Below are positions 49,533-59,725 of a DNA stretch of 64,000 nt, in pieces. The translations under genes were made by a program, and so were the position numbers. Within the stretch, counting starts at the first letter, position 1. Each line of letters opens with the position of its first letter. Origin of the DNA: Pelagibacteraceae bacterium AG-337-G06 (GTDB taxonomy: Bacteria; Pseudomonadota; Alphaproteobacteria; Pelagibacterales; AG-422-B15); the NCBI GenBank assembly GCA_003282175.1, contig QBZX01000003.1, forward strand, positions 1-64,000, given 5' to 3'. The notes beneath the pieces are model-generated. The model was given only the letters and a program-made list of their open reading frames with translations. It did no database searches and was not told where the DNA came from.

Positions 49533-50801
49533 ATGTTATTTGAGATAATTATTTTATTTTTTGCTATTATTATACTGCTTGTATTATCTGCATTCTTCTC
49601 AGGATCAGAAACTGGATTGACAGCCAGTACAAGAAGTCGACTTACAGGTTTGCGAATGAAGGGTAGTAAAAATGCTGATGTTGCTCTCCAATTGCTAAAT
49701 AAAAAAGAGTCATTAATTGGCGCGATATTATTAGGTAATAACCTAGTCAATATTCTTGCTTCTGCATTGGCAACAAGCCTACTCATTAAAGTATTTGGAA
49801 ACTCAGGTGTAGCTTACGCAGTAATAATTATGACAGCATTAATTGTGATCTTCGCTGAAATCCTGCCTAAAAGCTATGCAATTGCGAATGCGGAGAAATT
49901 AGCGTTGATTGTTAGTCCATTATTAAAACCACTGGTTACTATACTGGCGCCTGTTACATGGATTATGGAAAAAATAGTTTTTTATATTCTGGGAATTGTA
50001 GGAATTAAACATGATCAAAATTCTCGCAGTATATCTGTTGCAGATGAAATAAGAGGAACGGTAGACCTACACCATAAAGAAGGTCGACTATTTAAAATTG
50101 ACAAGGACATGGTTACTGGAATTTTAGATTTATCTGAAATTGCAGTTGAAGATATTATGGTACATAGAAGCAACATGTTTATGCTGAATATTGATGATGA
50201 TCCTGAAAATATTGTTAATCAGGTAATAGAAAGCCCCTATACAAGAGTCCCAATTTGGAAAGATAATAATGAAAACATAATAGGTCTAATACATGCTAAA
50301 AATTTACTGAAATTACTTAGGGAAAAACAAACCCTTTCAATTGCACGGGAAGATATAAAGGACTCACTTATTAAAACATGGTTTGTGCCAGAAACAACTT
50401 CTCTGAAAGATCAACTTCAAATGCACCTTAGTAGAAAAATTAAATTGGCTATGGTTGTAGATGAGTACGGAGTACTGAGCGGAATGATTAGCTTAGAGGA
50501 TATTATTGAGGAAATAGTTGGTGAGATAAGTGATGAACATGATATTGAGCTTTCTGACATAAAGAGGAATCAAGATGGTTCAGTAAAAGTAAAGGGTTCG
50601 ACAGAAATAAGAAATATAAATAGAAGTTTTGGATGGGATTTGCCTGATGAAGAAGCAAATACGATTTCAGGACTTATAATTAATGAGTCAAGATCATTTC
50701 CCAAGAGTGGTCAGATTTTTCAATATTATGGTTTTAAGTTTGAAATATTAGGAACAAATAAAAATATTATTACTCAAGTAAAAATATCTTCACTTAATTA
50801 G
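49533..50801 (+). CDS. CNNM/CorC-type transporter (DUF21-CBS-CorC_HlyC)
   Basis: 422 residues: an N-terminal DUF21 membrane domain with about four hydrophobic segments (1-165), including SAFFSGSETGLTASTRSRL, a CBS pair (about 190-310), and a C-terminal CorC_HlyC domain (about 335-422). The family includes CorB/CNNM magnesium exporters and TlyC. It probably exports or regulates divalent cations at the inner membrane. It is immediately downstream of aroB and overlaps the convergent bolA gene by 12 bp. Confidence 0.9.
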   Translation: MLFEIIILFFAIIILLVLSAFFSGSETGLTASTRSRLTGLRMKGSKNADVALQLLNKKESLIGAILLGNNLVNILASALATSLLIKVFGNSGVAYAVIIMTALIVIFAEILPKSYAIANAEKLALIVSPLLKPLVTILAPVTWIMEKIVFYILGIVGIKHDQNSRSISVADEIRGTVDLHHKEGRLFKIDKDMVTGILDLSEIAVEDIMVHRSNMFMLNIDDDPENIVNQVIESPYTRVPIWKDNNENIIGLIHAKNLLKLLREKQTLSIAREDIKDSLIKTWFVPETTSLKDQLQMHLSRKIKLAMVVDEYGVLSGMISLEDIIEEIVGEISDEHDIELSDIKRNQDGSVKVKGSTEIRNINRSFGWDLPDEEANTISGLIINESRSFPKSGQIFQYYGFKFEILGTNKNIITQVKISSLN

Positions 50802-51071
50802 AGAATATTCTGCTTCAGTATGTAGCTTAAGTCTAATTGAATGAATATCATCTAAAATTTCCTGTTCGAGTACTTTATGCACTTTTCTCTCTCTATCAAT
50901 TCGTGATAAGTTTAGAAATTCTTCAGAGACTATAATAAGTTTTATATGGGAAGTATCTTTATTTTCGTCAGAATAATGGTTTTTGTGTTGGTCAGAAAAA
51001 TTTATTATTTTGAAAAATGATGGTTTAAAAAAATCATTAATCTTCCTGTTTATATTTTTTTCAAGACTCAT
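50790..51071 (-). CDS. bolA: BolA-family protein
   Basis: 93 residues with the class II KH-like BolA fold. The segment SHIKLIIVSEEFLNLSRIDRERKVHKVL corresponds to the conserved core containing the [FY]xGxSxxxRHRxV-type motif in divergent form. BolA proteins work with monothiol glutaredoxins in iron-sulphur handling and stress. It is divergent from the J-domain gene by 36 bp, a conserved alphaproteobacterial pair. Confidence 0.82.
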   Translation of the reverse strand: MSLEKNINRKINDFFKPSFFKIINFSDQHKNHYSDENKDTSHIKLIIVSEEFLNLSRIDRERKVHKVLEQEILDDIHSIRLKLHTEAEYSLIK

Positions 51072-51107
51072 ATATAATAATATATACTTAACATAATTAA
51101 TTGCGAT

Positions 51108-51647
51108 ATGGATAACAGAAAATGCTCTTTTGAAAATTGCCCTAATGATGGAGAATTTAAAGCACCTTCATCACCAAAAGAGCTTAAAAGGTATGTATGG
51201 TTCTGTTTGAAGCACATAAGAGAATATAATAAAAAGTGGAATTATTTCTCTGATATGTCTGCTGACGAAATTGAAGAATTTATTGAAAACGACATCATTG
51301 GCCATAGAAAAACTAAAAAAATAGGCACGAATGATGTGAATTACTTCGAAAAAATATCAAAAATCTCTGAACAGATGTTTTCTGGCATGAATAATCTTGA
51401 AAACCTGAATATGCACCCTAGTTTTTATAGTTCTAAGTATCTAAATGCGCTAGCTACTTTAGGTATGGACAAAAAAGAAAGTTCATTAGAGGATATTAAA
51501 TCTAAATTCAAAAAGATTGTAAAAGAACTTCACCCTGATACAGTTGGACTGAATGAGGAAAATAAAGAAAAACTTACTAAGGTTCTAGAAGCCTACAAAA
51601 TAATAAAGGATCAACATGACAGCAACAGAAAACCTAATACAAAATAA
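51108..51647 (+). CDS. J-domain protein of the bolA-cobS locus
   Basis: 179 residues. An N-terminal part has paired cysteines (CSFENC and WFCLKH), a likely metal site, and the J domain is C-terminal (about 118-175) with the essential HPD in KELHPDTVG. It should stimulate an Hsp70 ATPase for a particular client. Consistent position beside bolA and cobS in alphaproteobacteria suggests a shared process. It overlaps cobS by 32 bp. Confidence 0.87.
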   Translation: MDNRKCSFENCPNDGEFKAPSSPKELKRYVWFCLKHIREYNKKWNYFSDMSADEIEEFIENDIIGHRKTKKIGTNDVNYFEKISKISEQMFSGMNNLENLNMHPSFYSSKYLNALATLGMDKKESSLEDIKSKFKKIVKELHPDTVGLNEENKEKLTKVLEAYKIIKDQHDSNRKPNTK

Positions 51648-52605
51648 GCCTGACATTTCTATTTCAGTTAATCAGGCCTTTGGCATTGACACAGATTTAC
51701 ACGTTGAAGGATTTTCAAAGAAGTCAGAATATGTTCCAGATATCGATAGTAGTTATTGTTTTGATAAAGCAACAACAATGGCAGTTTTATCAGGTTTTAA
51801 ATATAATAGAAGGGTAATGGTACAAGGATTACACGGTACTGGAAAATCTACCCATATTGAACAAATTGCTGCGAGGCTTAATTGGCCTTGTATAAGAGTA
51901 AACCTTGACAGTCATATAAGCCGAATAGATTTAATAGGAAAAGATGCAATTGTGCTAAAAGAAGGTAAGCAAGTAACAGAATTTCAGGATGGAATTCTTC
52001 CATGGTCATTACAAAATCCAACGGCATTAGTTTTTGATGAGTATGATGCAGGTAGGCCTGATGTTATGTTTGTAATACAAAGAGTCTTGGAAGCAGATGG
52101 TAAATTTACACTTCTAGATAAGAATAGAGTTTTAAAGCCAAATCCTTATTTTAGAATGTTTGCCACAACAAATACGGTTGGCTTAGGCGATACCACAGGC
52201 TTATATCACGGAACCCAACAAATCAATCAGGGTCAAATGGATAGGTGGAATATTGTAACGACACTCAATTATCTTAATTTTGAGCAAGAAAAACAAATTA
52301 TGCTATCAAAAGTTCCATCGTTCAATACACAAGAAAAGCAAGAGATCGTTGAACTTATGATTAAAGTGGCAGACTTATCTAGAAAAGGTCTATCAAATGG
52401 AGATATATCAACAGTTATGAGTCCACGAACAGTTTTAACCTGGGCTCAAAATGCAGAGATATTTGACTTTAATTATGCAATGGCATTCAAACTTACTTTC
52501 TTAAATAAATGTGATGAGAGTGAAAGACAGATTATATCTGAGTATTATCAACGCTGTTTTGGTGATGATCTCTCATTAGAGAAGAATGAATTTAACTTAA
52601 TATAG
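51616..52605 (+). CDS. cobS: Cobaltochelatase subunit CobS (AAA+ ATPase)
   Basis: 329 residues. Walker A is [13 protein letters not shown], Walker [10 protein letters not shown], followed by [25 protein letters not shown] and the sensor region GQMDRWN. CobS and CobT form the ATPase motor that powers cobalt insertion by CobN in aerobic B12 synthesis. No cobN is in this window. It overlaps cobT by one base. Confidence 0.94.
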   Translation: MTATENLIQNKPDISISVNQAFGIDTDLHVEGFSKKSEYVPDIDSSYCFDKATTMAVLSGFKYNRRVMVQGLHGTGKSTHIEQIAARLNWPCIRVNLDSHISRIDLIGKDAIVLKEGKQVTEFQDGILPWSLQNPTALVFDEYDAGRPDVMFVIQRVLEADGKFTLLDKNRVLKPNPYFRMFATTNTVGLGDTTGLYHGTQQINQGQMDRWNIVTTLNYLNFEQEKQIMLSKVPSFNTQEKQEIVELMIKVADLSRKGLSNGDISTVMSPRTVLTWAQNAEIFDFNYAMAFKLTFLNKCDESERQIISEYYQRCFGDDLSLEKNEFNLI

Positions 52606-54440
52606 TGAAAGAAGATATTTTAGAAGATATCAAAAGAGCAATCTCATCTGCTACAAGGGCTATTGCTGAAAACAAAGAGCTTGAAGTTGTGTTCGAAGAT
52701 ACTGGCTCTTCGTCTGAAAATAAGATTGTTTTACCCCAAATAAAGTTAGATTATAATACTGAGTCACTAAGCCAGCTAAGAGGGAATGCTGATAATCAAG
52801 CACTAAGATATAAATATCACAATCAAGAAACTTTTAGAGAATACGAGCCCTCTGGTGAAAAAAATAGAAGGATTTATGAAATACTTGAAGATACTCGCAT
52901 ACAACTAATTGGCAGTAAATTGATGAGGGGTGTTAAAAATAATTTGCATTCTCTCTATGAAGATAAATTTAAAGATAAAAACATTTCTGAAATCTCTAAA
53001 CAATCTGATATTGATATTGAAGATGCTATTGATTTATATTTCAGAAATAAAGTAAGTCCTGATTATCTACCTAAAGACTCTGATAAAGCAATAAACGTAT
53101 GGAAGAAATGGCTTCAAAGTAGGATTGGCGATTCTTCCAATTCCCTCTTAGAGAATATCTATGATCAAAAAGTTTTTGCTGAAAATGTAAATAAATTAAT
53201 AAATGACTTAAACTATTATGATGAGCAAAACACCAATGATGAAAAAAATGAAGAGGAAAAAAATCAAAACACAGAACAACTCGAAAATAATGAATTAGAT
53301 GAGATAGAGAATCAGTCATCTTTTAGTGATGATGAGGCCTCGCAGTCAGAAGAGGAAGTAGGATATGAAGAAACAGAAATGAATATTGACCAGCAAGAAG
53401 ATGACGAACTTTCAGAGTTTGATGAAGGAAATAGTGAAAATGCAACACCTCAGTATAGAGCTGAGAATTCAAGTGAACAAATACTAAATGAGTACAGTAT
53501 ATACACTGAAGAATTTGATGAAATAATTACTGCTTCAAATATATGTGAAGATGAGGAATTAAACCGTCTTCGGGCTTACTTAGATCAACAACTAAAGTCA
53601 TATCAAACAATTATTTCTAGATTGGCTAATCGATTACAAAGGAAATTGCTTGCTAAGCAAAATCGAAGTTGGGATTTTGATTTAGAAGAGGGCTTGTTGG
53701 ATACATCAAGGTTAACAAGAATTATAATGGACCCCTATCACTCATTATCTTTCAAAAAAGAAAAGGATACTGACTTCAAGGATACGGTAGTTTCACTTTT
53801 AATTGATAATTCTGGATCAATGAGAGGAAGACCCATTACTGTTGCCGCTATGAGCGCAGATATTCTTGCCAGAACTCTTGAGAGATGTGGAGTGAAGGTT
53901 GAGATACTTGGCTTTACTACTAAAGCTTGGAAAGGAGGCAAAAGCCGAGAGCATTGGATGCAAAATAAGAAAATACCAGCCCCAGGTAGATTGAATGATT
54001 TAAGGCATATTATATACAAAGCTGCAGATGAACCATGGCGCAGGTCAAAAAAGAATTTAGGTCTTATGATGCGTGAGGGGTTATTAAAAGAGAATATTGA
54101 TGGAGAAGCACTATTATGGGCGCACAAGAGGTTACAAGTTAGATATGAAGCAAGAAAAATATTAATGGTAATATCTGATGGGGCCCCAGTAGATGATAGT
54201 ACATTATCTGTGAATACAGGAAATTATCTTGAAAAGCATTTAAGGGGTGTAATCGAATGGATAGAGTCAAAATCTGCTATTCAATTACTTGCTGTAGGAA
54301 TTGGTCACGATGTAACAAGATATTATAAAAGAGCTGTCACCATAGTAGATGCTGAACAGTTAGCAGATGTTATGACAGAGCAGCTAGTTGATTTGTTTGA
54401 GGAAAGTGAAAAGAAGAGTAGAAGGCAGCTTGCTAATTAG
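52605..54440 (+). CDS. cobT: Cobaltochelatase subunit CobT
   Basis: 611 residues. The start is GTG, sharing a base with the cobS stop (ATAGTG). An N-terminal helical domain is followed by a long acidic low-complexity stretch (about 205-285, rich in E, D, N and S) and a C-terminal von Willebrand A domain whose MIDAS motif is [11 protein letters not shown]. The acidic linker is typical of CobT. Its 3' end overlaps the convergent rpmB gene by 8 bp. Confidence 0.94.
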   Translation: MKEDILEDIKRAISSATRAIAENKELEVVFEDTGSSSENKIVLPQIKLDYNTESLSQLRGNADNQALRYKYHNQETFREYEPSGEKNRRIYEILEDTRIQLIGSKLMRGVKNNLHSLYEDKFKDKNISEISKQSDIDIEDAIDLYFRNKVSPDYLPKDSDKAINVWKKWLQSRIGDSSNSLLENIYDQKVFAENVNKLINDLNYYDEQNTNDEKNEEEKNQNTEQLENNELDEIENQSSFSDDEASQSEEEVGYEETEMNIDQQEDDELSEFDEGNSENATPQYRAENSSEQILNEYSIYTEEFDEIITASNICEDEELNRLRAYLDQQLKSYQTIISRLANRLQRKLLAKQNRSWDFDLEEGLLDTSRLTRIIMDPYHSLSFKKEKDTDFKDTVVSLLIDNSGSMRGRPITVAAMSADILARTLERCGVKVEILGFTTKAWKGGKSREHWMQNKKIPAPGRLNDLRHIIYKAADEPWRRSKKNLGLMMREGLLKENIDGEALLWAHKRLQVRYEARKILMVISDGAPVDDSTLSVNTGNYLEKHLRGVIEWIESKSAIQLLAVGIGHDVTRYYKRAVTIVDAEQLADVMTEQLVDLFEESEKKSRRQLAN

Positions 54441-54723
54441 CTTTACTTGCTGCTATACCCATTGCACGTTGCAATCTCTTGGCCTTAAGTGACAATTTTT
54501 TACTTTTCGTTTTAGTTAAATACTCGTCTATACCGCCAAATTTTGAGACTGTTCTAATTGACGATGTAGCCACTGATAACTTTATTTTTTTATTTAACAG
54601 TTCACTTTTAAAAGTTACTGCTTGGAGATTAACATTGAATTTTCTTCTAGTCTTGTTATTGGCTTTACTTACATTGTTTCCAAATTGAACTTTTTTGCCA
54701 GATAAATCACATGCTTTTGTCAT
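54433..54723 (-). CDS. rpmB: 50S ribosomal protein L28
   Basis: 96 residues, basic throughout, beginning [32 protein letters not shown], the L28 signature. This is the alphaproteobacterial length with a C-terminal extension relative to E. coli (78). The cysteine of the lost zinc-type L28 is a single C5. It is monocistronic and faces cobT. Confidence 0.95.
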   Translation of the reverse strand: MTKACDLSGKKVQFGNNVSKANNKTRRKFNVNLQAVTFKSELLNKKIKLSVATSSIRTVSKFGGIDEYLTKTKSKKLSLKAKRLQRAMGIAASKAN

Positions 54724-54765
54724 AATTGTGTTAGTTAAAGATAATAGTAAATAATGTCAATATGA

Positions 54766-55731
54766 TTATTTATTCTGCAAATTCTGGGTAATGGCTTCAA
54801 TAGCATCAAACATTTGAATCTCACCATTCATTACTTTTTGAGAAAATTTACTAATACTGCCATCTTCTTTGATTTTGTTTTGAATACTAAATTGAATTAT
54901 TTCTCTTACCTCTTCTTCTATCCAGTAAGTAAACTGTTTGGCCCTTCTTTCATCAAAATTTTTATTTTTTTTATTTTGCGTAACTATATTCTGTATAGTT
55001 TCTATTACTTTTTCCATGCCAGTTTGTTCAATTGCAGAAACAAGTAAGACTTCCTTTTCTGCAACATCACTTGATTTCTTATAGTAACTTATAGCTGATT
55101 TATAGTCAGATGCGGTTTTAGAAGCTTCAGATTTCAGATCGCCATCATTTTTATTTACTATAAATATATCGGCATATTCGGTGATACCTTTTTTAATACC
55201 TTGTAGCTCATCTCCTGATCCTGGTCCTACAATTAGAGAAAATATGTCTACTAAATTAGTTGCCATAGTTTCTGACTGCCCTACGCCAACAGTTTCGATA
55301 AAAATAAAATCATACCCCGCTGCATCCAAAATAATTGATGCTTCTCTTGTTCCAAGAGAAATTCCACCCAAAGATCCTCTAGAGGGGGTGGACCTTATAA
55401 ATGTATTAGGATTTTTAGAAATTTCTATCATTCTAGTTTTATCACCCAAAATAGAACCTCCTGTAATCTGTGAGGATGGATCAATGGCTAAAATACCAAG
55501 CTTATAATTTTTTTCTACCAGGTAACGACCAAACGACTCGATAAATGTTGATTTACCAACACCTGGAGGTCCTGAAAACCCAATACGAATTGATTTACCT
55601 GGTTTATTCAAAAGCTCAGATATTAGCCTTCTGCTTTCTTTTTTATCATTCTCCTTTGATGACTCAACTAATGTAATGGCTTTAGCTATCGCAGCTCTTT
55701 CGCCTTTTACAATTTTTTCGACAAGTTGCAT
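54766..55731 (-). CDS. meaB: Methylmalonyl-CoA mutase-associated GTPase MeaB (ArgK family)
   Basis: 321 residues. P-loop GPPGVGKST is at 54-62, ILAIDPSSQ is switch-like, FIETVGVGQSE is Walker B and VNKNDGD the NKxD base motif. MeaB protects methylmalonyl-CoA mutase and gates cobalamin loading. Its ATG directly follows the mutase stop (TAAATG), which secures the pairing. Confidence 0.95.
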   Translation of the reverse strand: MQLVEKIVKGERAAIAKAITLVESSKENDKKESRRLISELLNKPGKSIRIGFSGPPGVGKSTFIESFGRYLVEKNYKLGILAIDPSSQITGGSILGDKTRMIEISKNPNTFIRSTPSRGSLGGISLGTREASIILDAAGYDFIFIETVGVGQSETMATNLVDIFSLIVGPGSGDELQGIKKGITEYADIFIVNKNDGDLKSEASKTASDYKSAISYYKKSSDVAEKEVLLVSAIEQTGMEKVIETIQNIVTQNKKNKNFDERRAKQFTYWIEEEVREIIQFSIQNKIKEDGSISKFSQKVMNGEIQMFDAIEAITQNLQNK

Positions 55732-57888
55732 TTAATTATTTTTATGAATTTTATCTGATATCAAATCAATAACCGTTTCTGCAGATTCAATAATATTTGA
55801 ACCAGGACCAAAAATAGCTGAAATATTATTTTCATATAAAAAATCGTAATCTTGCTCAGGTATTACTCCGCCAACAAAAACAACTATTTTTGAATTAGGA
55901 TCTATTTTTTTTAAACTTTTCATGAGCTCCGGTACAAGAGTTTTGTGTCCTGCTGCAAGTGTTGAAACACCTATTGCATGTACGTCATTTTCTATAGCGT
56001 CTTTTGCTACATCTTTGGGAGATTGAAATAAGGGACCCATGTCAACATCAAATCCCATATCTGCAAATGATGTGGCAACAATCTTTGCTCCTCTATCATG
56101 ACCATCTTGACCCATCTTGACTATTAAAACTCTTGGTCTTCGTCCATTTTCTTCCTCAAACGTATTTACTTTTTTTGCTACATTCATATAATTCTTATCG
56201 CCTTCAAAATGTTTCCCATAAACTCCAGAGACACTTAATGACGTTGCAAAATGTCTTCCGTATACTTGCTCTAGTGCTTTTGATACTTCTCCAACTGTTG
56301 CTCTGTTTTTTATAGCATCAATCGAGCAAGCTAACAAATTACTGTCCTCTTTGGCTGCTGACACCAATTTTGCTAATGACTCATCGACTGCCTTTTGATC
56401 TCTGGAGGCTTTAATATCATTGATCTTTTTAATTTGATCATCTCTAACCTTATTATTGTCTATTACCCTTACATCAACCTGAGGCTCTTTTGGATTTTTA
56501 AACTTATTTACTCCTACTACTACTCTTGAACCACTATCAACTTTGGCTTGTTTTTTTGTCGCAGACTCTTCAATTTTTAATTTTGGCACACCTGCTTTTA
56601 CAGCTTTCGTCATCCCACCAAGCGACTCAATTTCTTCTATAATCTCCCAAGCTTTCTTTGATAACTCGTCTGTAAGACTTTCTATAAAATATGAACCTGC
56701 TAATGGATCTACAGTATTAGTTACTCCCGTTTCATTTTGAAGAATAAGCTGAGTATTTCTAGCTATTCTAGCAGACTCATCAGTGGGAAGAGCAATAGCT
56801 TCATCAAATGAATTAGTGTGTAAACTCTGGGTTCCTCCCAAAATTGCAGAGAGAGCCTCATACGATGTCCTAATAATATTATTATAAGGATCCTTTTCAG
56901 TAAGTGATACTCCAGAAGTCTGACAATGTGTTCTCAGTATCATAGACTTTTCATTTTTAGCTCCAAAATCTTTCATTATTTTATACCACAATGTTCTTGC
57001 TGCCCTGAGTTTTGCAATCTCCATAAAGAAATCTGTTCCAATAGCAAAAAAGAATGAAAGTCGTGGAGCAAAATCATCTATATCCAATCCTTTTGATAAA
57101 GCAGCCCTTACATACTCCATACCGTCAGCAAGTGTGTATGCAAGTTCAAGTACATTATCAGCGCCAGCTTCTTGCATGTGATAGCCCGAGATTGAAATTG
57201 AATTAAATTTTGGCATTTCCTTAGATGTAAACTCGATTATATCTGCAACAATTTTCATAGAAGGATCAGGGGGATAAATGTATGTATTTCTCACCATGAA
57301 TTCTTTTAATATGTCATTCTGTATTGTCCCAGATAGTAGATTTTTATTTACATTCTGCTCTTCTCCTGCAACAACAAACGAAGATAAAACGGGAAGTACT
57401 GCTCCGTTCATTGTCATTGATACAGACATCTGATCAAGTGGAATATCATTGAATAGAATCTTCATGTCTTCGACAGTATCAATAGCAACACCTGCCTTAC
57501 CAACATCTCCCATTACTAAATCATCGTCAGAGTCATAACCTCTATGAGTTGGTAAATCAAAAGCAACTGAAAGACCTTTTTGTCCAGATTTCAAATTTTT
57601 CTTATAAAACTCATTTGACTCCTCAGCTGTAGAAAACCCGGCATACTGCCTTATCGTCCAAGGTCTATTTGTATACATTGAGGCTTTTGGGCCTCTTGTA
57701 TAGGGTAATTGGCCAGGGAGTGAGTCATTATCCACAAATGACAGATTTTCAATGTCAGCTTTTGTATAAACTGGTTTTATTTTGATTCCTTCATCTGTAT
57801 CAGAAGATGCCTCGCTAAGATCAATCTTAGTTTCTTGTTCAAAACTTTTCTGCCATTTTGTATAATTTTCACTATTTTTTGTTTTCAT
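55732..57888 (-). CDS. scpA: Adenosylcobalamin-dependent methylmalonyl-CoA mutase
   Basis: 718 residues. The substrate barrel carries [23 protein letters not shown] and [19 protein letters not shown], and the C-terminal cobalamin domain has the base-off ligand motif DGHDRG with H597. It isomerises methylmalonyl-CoA to succinyl-CoA for propionate and odd-chain or branched carbon use. The single-chain full-length form acts as homodimer. A 182-bp divergent gap separates it from the TerB gene. Confidence 0.97.
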   Translation of the reverse strand: MKTKNSENYTKWQKSFEQETKIDLSEASSDTDEGIKIKPVYTKADIENLSFVDNDSLPGQLPYTRGPKASMYTNRPWTIRQYAGFSTAEESNEFYKKNLKSGQKGLSVAFDLPTHRGYDSDDDLVMGDVGKAGVAIDTVEDMKILFNDIPLDQMSVSMTMNGAVLPVLSSFVVAGEEQNVNKNLLSGTIQNDILKEFMVRNTYIYPPDPSMKIVADIIEFTSKEMPKFNSISISGYHMQEAGADNVLELAYTLADGMEYVRAALSKGLDIDDFAPRLSFFFAIGTDFFMEIAKLRAARTLWYKIMKDFGAKNEKSMILRTHCQTSGVSLTEKDPYNNIIRTSYEALSAILGGTQSLHTNSFDEAIALPTDESARIARNTQLILQNETGVTNTVDPLAGSYFIESLTDELSKKAWEIIEEIESLGGMTKAVKAGVPKLKIEESATKKQAKVDSGSRVVVGVNKFKNPKEPQVDVRVIDNNKVRDDQIKKINDIKASRDQKAVDESLAKLVSAAKEDSNLLACSIDAIKNRATVGEVSKALEQVYGRHFATSLSVSGVYGKHFEGDKNYMNVAKKVNTFEEENGRRPRVLIVKMGQDGHDRGAKIVATSFADMGFDVDMGPLFQSPKDVAKDAIENDVHAIGVSTLAAGHKTLVPELMKSLKKIDPNSKIVVFVGGVIPEQDYDFLYENNISAIFGPGSNIIESAETVIDLISDKIHKNN

Positions 57889-58070
57889 ATGCGATTAAGA
57901 AACTTTTAAATTTAGTTTATGTGATGTATATAATTATTTGATTATAAAAAAAAATAGAATATTTAAAGAACATAGCTTGTTAGTGATTCGGACATATAAT
58001 CTACCTGTTTTGTTCTATATTATAAACAACATGTTGTGTCAGATACTAATTAATATACAAAATTAATATT
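57889..58070. promoter_or_regulatory. Divergent intergenic region between the mutase and TerB genes
   Basis: 182 bp with no gene. It separates the B12-dependent mutase (leftward) from TerB-fdxA-carD (rightward). I looked for a cobalamin riboswitch and did not find its conserved B12-box; no other element was recognised. Confidence 0.4.
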
Positions 58071-58508
58071 ATGTTTGAAAAATTTACATCATTATTTGAA
58101 AAGACCGATACTAAAGAAGAGACAGAATTTGATGTAATACAGTTAGCTGTCGCCTCACTAATGATTACAACGGCAAAACACGACGGTATATTTGATGAAA
58201 CTGAAAAAGAAGAAATTCTCAAGTTACTTAATAATTACTTTAAATTAACAGATGAAAGCTTAAACAATTTGTTTGAAGTATCTGTTTCCATGGTAGATAA
58301 TGCAAGTGACATTCATCAGTTTACCTCAAAAATAAATTCTTCCTTGGATGATGAGGAGAAACTCATAATCATTGAAATGCTCTGGAAAATAATCATAGCT
58401 GATGGACGAATTGATGATTACGAAAATGCACTTATAAGGAAACTATCAGGACTTCTTTATATCGACGATTTTAAAGTTGGTGAAATCAAAAAAAGACTTA
58501 CAGGCTAA
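58071..58508 (+). CDS. TerB-family protein
   Basis: 145 residues, all helical, with two repeats of the TerB pattern: MITTAKHDGIFDETEKEEI and KIIIADGRIDDYENALIRKL, in which the D-G and E residues would bind metal. The family is tied to tellurite resistance and general stress, and is common next to fdxA/carD in alphaproteobacteria. Seven bases separate it from the ferredoxin gene. Confidence 0.85.
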   Translation: MFEKFTSLFEKTDTKEETEFDVIQLAVASLMITTAKHDGIFDETEKEEILKLLNNYFKLTDESLNNLFEVSVSMVDNASDIHQFTSKINSSLDDEEKLIIIEMLWKIIIADGRIDDYENALIRKLSGLLYIDDFKVGEIKKRLTG

Positions 58509-58514
58509 TCTTAT

Positions 58515-58847
58515 ATGACATACGTAGTAAATGAGAATTGCATTAAATGCAAATTCACAGATTGTGTAGAAGTTTGTCCAGTTGATTGTTTCTATGAAGG
58601 AGAAAACATGTTAGTAATCAATCCTGAAGAGTGTATTGACTGCGGAGTTTGTGAGCCAGAATGTCCAGTGGACGCAATAATCTCTGATACAGAAGATAAA
58701 GATGGAAAATGGTTAAAAATTAATACAGAGTTTTCAGATTTATGGCCAAATATTACCTTAAAAAAAGATCCGCCAGTGGATGCGGAAAAATATGAAAGTG
58801 AAGACGATAAGTATAATAAATTTTTTTCAAAAAAACCTGGGAGATAA
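58515..58847 (+). CDS. fdxA: Seven-iron ferredoxin (3Fe-4S/4Fe-4S)
   Basis: 110 residues. The first cluster ligands are in [17 protein letters not shown] and the second in [12 protein letters not shown], an FdxA pattern with [3Fe-4S] and [4Fe-4S] clusters. The C-terminus extends past the fold with [16 protein letters not shown], also typical. It carries electrons to an undefined partner. It is the middle gene of TerB-fdxA-carD. Confidence 0.93.
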   Translation: MTYVVNENCIKCKFTDCVEVCPVDCFYEGENMLVINPEECIDCGVCEPECPVDAIISDTEDKDGKWLKINTEFSDLWPNITLKKDPPVDAEKYESEDDKYNKFFSKKPGR

Positions 58848-58856
58848 GTCAATTAT

Positions 58857-59690
58857 ATGAAAAAAAATAAGAAACCTATAAAAAAGAAAAAGAAAGTTGT
58901 TAAGAAAGTTGTTAAGAAAGTTCCTAAGAAAAAGAAAGTTGTTAAGAAAGTTTCTAGGAAAAAGAAGGTTATAAAAAAACCTGTCAAAAAAAAGAAAACT
59001 GCTGCCAAAAAAAAAGTAGAAGCAAAAAAAACATTGAAAAAGTTTGTTGCGCCAAAATTGCCACAGCAGTCAAATAAAAAAGTTAATAACAGAATTATTA
59101 ATCCTTCACATTATCAGGCAAAAAAAGTAAAGAAGTTTTTAGAAATTAAAACAATTAAAGAAAAGAAAGTTAAAAAGATCTTTGAGACTAAAGACTTTGT
59201 AGTCTACCCGACTCATGGAGTTGGACAAGTTATTGATATTGAAAAACGAGAGGTTGTTGGCCAGAAACTAGAAATGTACGTCATTGAATTTTTGAGAGAT
59301 AAATTAATACTTAGAGTGCCAGTTGATAAAGCAAAAAAACTCAGTTTAAGAAAAGTTTCAAAGCCGTCTAAAATTCAAAATGTTTTGAAAATACTTTCTC
59401 AAAAAGCAAAAATAAAAAGAACCATGTGGAGCCGACGTGCACAGGAATATGATTTAAAAATAAACTCTGGGGAAATTGAACAAGTTGCTGAAGTTGTGAG
59501 AGATTTGAACAGAGCAAACAACCAGATTGAGCAATCTTATAGTGAACGCCAACTTTTTGAATTATCTTATGATCGGTTTTTAAGAGAAGTAATTGCAAGT
59601 CTTAAAATTACTGAGGAGAATGCGATTAAGAAAATAGATAAAATTCTTGGAAGAGACAAATTAAAAAACGCCCCTAGTCTATTAAACTAA
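58857..59690 (+). CDS. carD: CarD-family RNA polymerase-binding regulator with lysine-rich N-terminal arm
   Basis: 277 residues. From about 113 on it is a standard CarD/CdnL protein: DFVVYPTHGVGQVIDIEKREV and YVIEFLRDKLILRVP form the RNA-polymerase beta-lobe-binding Tudor-like part, followed by the helical DNA-binding domain with SRRAQEYDLKINSGEIEQVAEVVRDL. The first ~107 residues are an added tail very rich in lysine and valine, with a 10-residue repeat (KKVVKKVPKK at about 16-25 and KKVVKKVSRK at 26-35) that is also visible as a 30-bp DNA repeat. CarD usually has about 165-175 residues. The tail is histone H1-like and could bind DNA. Confidence 0.92.
   Translation: MKKNKKPIKKKKKVVKKVVKKVPKKKKVVKKVSRKKKVIKKPVKKKKTAAKKKVEAKKTLKKFVAPKLPQQSNKKVNNRIINPSHYQAKKVKKFLEIKTIKEKKVKKIFETKDFVVYPTHGVGQVIDIEKREVVGQKLEMYVIEFLRDKLILRVPVDKAKKLSLRKVSKPSKIQNVLKILSQKAKIKRTMWSRRAQEYDLKINSGEIEQVAEVVRDLNRANNQIEQSYSERQLFELSYDRFLREVIASLKITEENAIKKIDKILGRDKLKNAPSLLN
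58903..58962 (+). repeat. Tandem 30-bp repeat coding for the CarD lysine-rich arm
   Basis: Two adjacent 30-bp copies within carD share the 21-base block AAGAAAGTTGTT + AAGAAAGTT and diverge at the end (CCTAAGAAA versus TCTAGGAAA). Shorter 12-bp sub-repeats of GTTGTTAAGAAA extend upstream. The pattern suggests growth by slippage or duplication. Confidence 0.7.
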
Positions 59691-59695
59691 GGGCG
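59663..59695 (-). terminator. Intrinsic terminator inside the carD 3' end
   Basis: On the minus strand, a 10-bp stem with one mismatch (59686-59695 with 59069+600-59678, that is 59669-59678) and a 7-nt loop is followed by TTTTTT (59663-59668). The stem is GC rich (CGCCC/GGGCG). It would stop transcripts from the small lysine-rich gene at 59726-59848, and it lies in the last codons of the convergent carD gene. Confidence 0.65.
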
Positions 59696-59696
59696 C

Positions 59697-59723
59697 AAAA
59701 AAAAGCATTGATTAATCAATGCT
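59697..59723 (-). terminator. Second hairpin with U-tract (minus strand), possibly bidirectional
   Basis: The 20-bp perfect palindrome AGCATTGATTAATCAATGCT (59704-59723) is followed on the minus strand by a run of T (59697-59703). It lies between the stop codons of carD and the lysine-rich mini-gene. On the plus strand the downstream T-run is weaker (ATTTATCTTTT), so it may serve carD as well. Confidence 0.6.
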
Positions 59724-59725
59724 AT

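Noticed and set aside
57889-58070. Cobalamin riboswitch upstream of the B12-dependent mutase
   Set aside because: The conserved B12-box sequence was not found and the region is short and AT-rich.
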